A DNA stretch of 64,000 bases from an uncultured Shewanella sp. Its GTDB lineage: Bacteria; Pseudomonadota; Gammaproteobacteria; Enterobacterales; Shewanellaceae. Position numbers and translations under genes: made by a program. Numbering within the stretch: the stretch's first letter is position 1; the number at the start of each line of letters is the position of its first letter. Where the stretch lies: NCBI GenBank assembly GCA_947503555.1, contig CANNEE010000002.1:186001-250000 (forward strand), given 5' to 3'. Under the pieces are notes generated by a model that was not told the origin of the DNA, made no database searches, and was given only the letters and a program-made list of their open reading frames with translations. This document shows, in pieces, positions 62,412 to 64,000 of this stretch.

Positions 62412-64000
62412 TTAGGCTTTACGGATTTCAACCAGGTTAGTGTGTTGTGGATTGCCTTTGGTTATTGGCGTTGTTCTATGGGTAGTCAGCACATTTAAGC
62501 AGCCACCTTTATCAACGTTACCGCCTGGCTGGAACCAAGCACCTTGGCCTAGAGCGGTAACCCCCATCATGATGCGTGGTGTTACCTTAACTTCTACTTC
62601 AATGGTGCCGCGGTCATTAAATACATGGACTTTATCGCCCGTTGCCAGACCTCTAGCCTGTGCATCGACAGGGTTCATCCATACTGCATCTTGAACCGCT
62701 TCGCGTAGCCAAGGAACATTGTGGAAGCTTGAGTGAGCACGACCTTTAGTGTGGTAACCCGTTAGCTGTAGAGGATACTTTTTCTTCATTTCAGTATCTT
62801 CAAAGCCTTCCCAAGTAGGCACATACTTAGGCAGAGCTGAGATCACATCACCTTCTTTTAGCTTCCATGTCTTAGCTCTTTCAGCTAAACGAGAAGAGTA
62901 GATCTCAATTTTTCCTGAAGGTGTACCCAATGGGTTGGCTACAGGATCTTTACGGAAGTCTTCCAACACAATATAACTACCATTTGGTAGATATTTACGG
63001 TGAATACCTTGTTTTAGCATCACCTCTTTTGAAGGTAGTTCTGGAGTTGCAGCTTGTGCCGCAGCGTAGAACTCGTTTAGCCAATCTTCACGGGTTTTAC
63101 CTTCAGTAAACTCAGACTCAACTCCCATGCGCTTAGCAAGGTCGACACAAACTTCATAGATAGGGCGAGATTCAAACATAGGATCTACGCCAGAGCTCAT
63201 TTGTACTAGCGTCGCAGTATCGCCAGCGGCATAGCTTTGGTTGACTAAGTCTTCAGATTCCAACCAAGACACGTCTGGTAGCAAAATATCGGCATATTTC
63301 GCGCTTGGAGTCATCCAGTTGTCGACAACAAGAATGAATTCACACTTAGTTTCGTCAGCAATGATCTTCTCGGTTTTATTGACATCAGAGTGCTGGTTAA
63401 TTAATGCATTACCACCATAGTTAATGATAGCTTTGATGTCGTTACCTAGTTTACCGTCGCCATCAGCATCTAGCTCCACGCCGCGAACACCATCGGCGAG
63501 TACTGTCATGTTCTTACCGTCTTCAATTGCTTGAGTAAAGGTAAAGAAAGAGATGGCTTTCTTAACTGGGTTGGAGCCAGTAGGCATTAAAGGCGCTGTC
63601 ATTGAGGAGCCTTTACATAGGCCGCCACAGTTAGTGCCAGGTAGGCCTAGTTGCCCTAAAAGAATCGGTAGCATGTAACCAGCACGAGTGTTGTTTTCAC
63701 CCGCAGCTTGACGGTTTAATGATGCTGCGATTTGGATAAATGGTGCTTTTGCTGCGGCCAGCTCTCTTGCTAGTTCAACAATCACATCTTCGGCAACACC
63801 TGTAATACCAGCTGCCCATGCTGGAGTTTTAGCGTTTGCACCAGGAGTGAGATCGCCCACTGTAGTGTTATCAAGAATGTAAGACTTGTAGCTTTCTTCA
63901 TAGCCAACACCAGCTGGCATGGTCTTTTCATCGTAACCGACACAGTACTGGTCTAGGAAGGCTTGGTTAACTTGATTGTTAGTAATCCACTCATAGGCCA
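62412..64000 (-). CDS. dmsA: DMSO reductase catalytic subunit DmsA (N-terminal part beyond the window)
   Basis: The frame runs without stop from the edge at 64000 to 62412 (529 codons), so the visible ATG at 63920 is internal. Molybdopterin enzyme features are clear: QIAASLNRQAAGENNTRAG, LLGQLGLPGTNCGG, IINYGGNALINQHSD, and DNWMTPSAKYADILLPD. The C-terminal molydopterin-binding fold (LTGYHTKGRAHSSFHNVPWL to TTHRTTPITKGNPQHTNLVE) is also present. It reduces DMSO to dimethyl sulphide. The Tat signal and the [4Fe-4S] motif would be upstream, outside the window. Placement before dmsB-dmsG-dmsH matches the Shewanella extracellular DMSO reductase. Confidence 0.93.
   Translation of the reverse strand, partial: AYEWITNNQVNQAFLDQYCVGYDEKTMPAGVGYEESYKSYILDNTTVGDLTPGANAKTPAWAAGITGVAEDVIVELARELAAAKAPFIQIAASLNRQAAGENNTRAGYMLPILLGQLGLPGTNCGGLCKGSSMTAPLMPTGSNPVKKAISFFTFTQAIEDGKNMTVLADGVRGVELDADGDGKLGNDIKAIINYGGNALINQHSDVNKTEKIIADETKCEFILVVDNWMTPSAKYADILLPDVSWLESEDLVNQSYAAGDTATLVQMSSGVDPMFESRPIYEVCVDLAKRMGVESEFTEGKTREDWLNEFYAAAQAATPELPSKEVMLKQGIHRKYLPNGSYIVLEDFRKDPVANPLGTPSGKIEIYSSRLAERAKTWKLKEGDVISALPKYVPTWEGFEDTEMKKKYPLQLTGYHTKGRAHSSFHNVPWLREAVQDAVWMNPVDAQARGLATGDKVHVFNDRGTIEVEVKVTPRIMMGVTALGQGAWFQPGGNVDKGGCLNVLTTHRTTPITKGNPQHTNLVEIRKA

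Noticed and set aside
63920-63922. ATG at 63920 as the start of dmsA
   Set aside because: The frame continues upstream to the window edge with DmsA-like sequence, so this Met is internal.

Overview
The window looks like a chromosomal segment of a Shewanella species, or a very close marine gammaproteobacterium. The call rests on gene content. It contains a dmsA-dmsB-dmsG-dmsH type anaerobic respiration module, an ExeM/EndA pair of secreted nucleases ending in GlyGly-CTERM-like tails, a 409-residue SerA, and mdh divergent from argR. It also has a tandem glycine riboswitch in front of an AGCS symporter, arranged as in Vibrio VC1422. Gene density is high, base composition is moderately AT-rich, and there are no tRNA or rRNA genes, prophage or CRISPR arrays. 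Both edges cut genes: an FtsX-family permease on the left and DmsA on the right.

Layout. 1-2.8 kb: an ABC permease/ATPase pair. 2.9-4.6 kb: a probable CesT-type secretion chaperone followed by an effector-like protein. 4.7-5.9 kb: a solute-binding protein whose signal peptide is cut off by an in-frame amber codon, then a DksA-like zinc-finger protein. 6.0-7.8 kb: glycine riboswitch and AGCS symporter. 7.8-14.3 kb: a 1777-residue hybrid histidine kinase and a REC-HD-GYP regulator. 14.3-16.6 kb: ygfZ and serA. 16.6-26.8 kb: a 1.25-kb AT-rich non-coding stretch, then porin, ExeM-like nuclease, EndA-like nuclease and UshA-like lipoprotein, which together look like an extracellular DNA/nucleotide scavenging set. 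26.9-31.4 kb: mpl, ubiX, hpt and a YadGH-type ABC transporter. 31.8-37.7 kb: folM, rlhA, a PH-domain protein, small lipoproteins and a second orphan binding protein. 38-43.5 kb: aroG, a 57-residue reading frame, an Atm1-type exporter, small proteins, a SixA-like phosphatase and a DUF5610 protein. 43.6-43.9 kb: a MITE-like element. 43.9-50.4 kb: fpr, a GST, a Fur-box-preceded FbpABC iron transporter and a DyP peroxidase. 50.4-52.2 kb: argR/mdh. 52.2-57.4 kb: a five-gene Lol-like envelope system (LolA-like protein, two FtsX permeases, LolD-like ATPase, outer-membrane barrel). 57.5-60.4 kb: an alpha/beta hydrolase and a dehydrogenase-diguanylate cyclase gene pair. 60.5-64 kb: dmsH, dmsG, dmsB and dmsA, read leftward.

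The least routine items are the orphan chaperone/effector pair, the amber codon exactly at a signal-peptide junction, the Lol-like operon with its own barrel, the MITE, and the dehydrogenase with altered catalytic zinc ligands overlapping a GGDEF gene. Gene identities come from recognising motifs and remembered family sequences. No database search was run.
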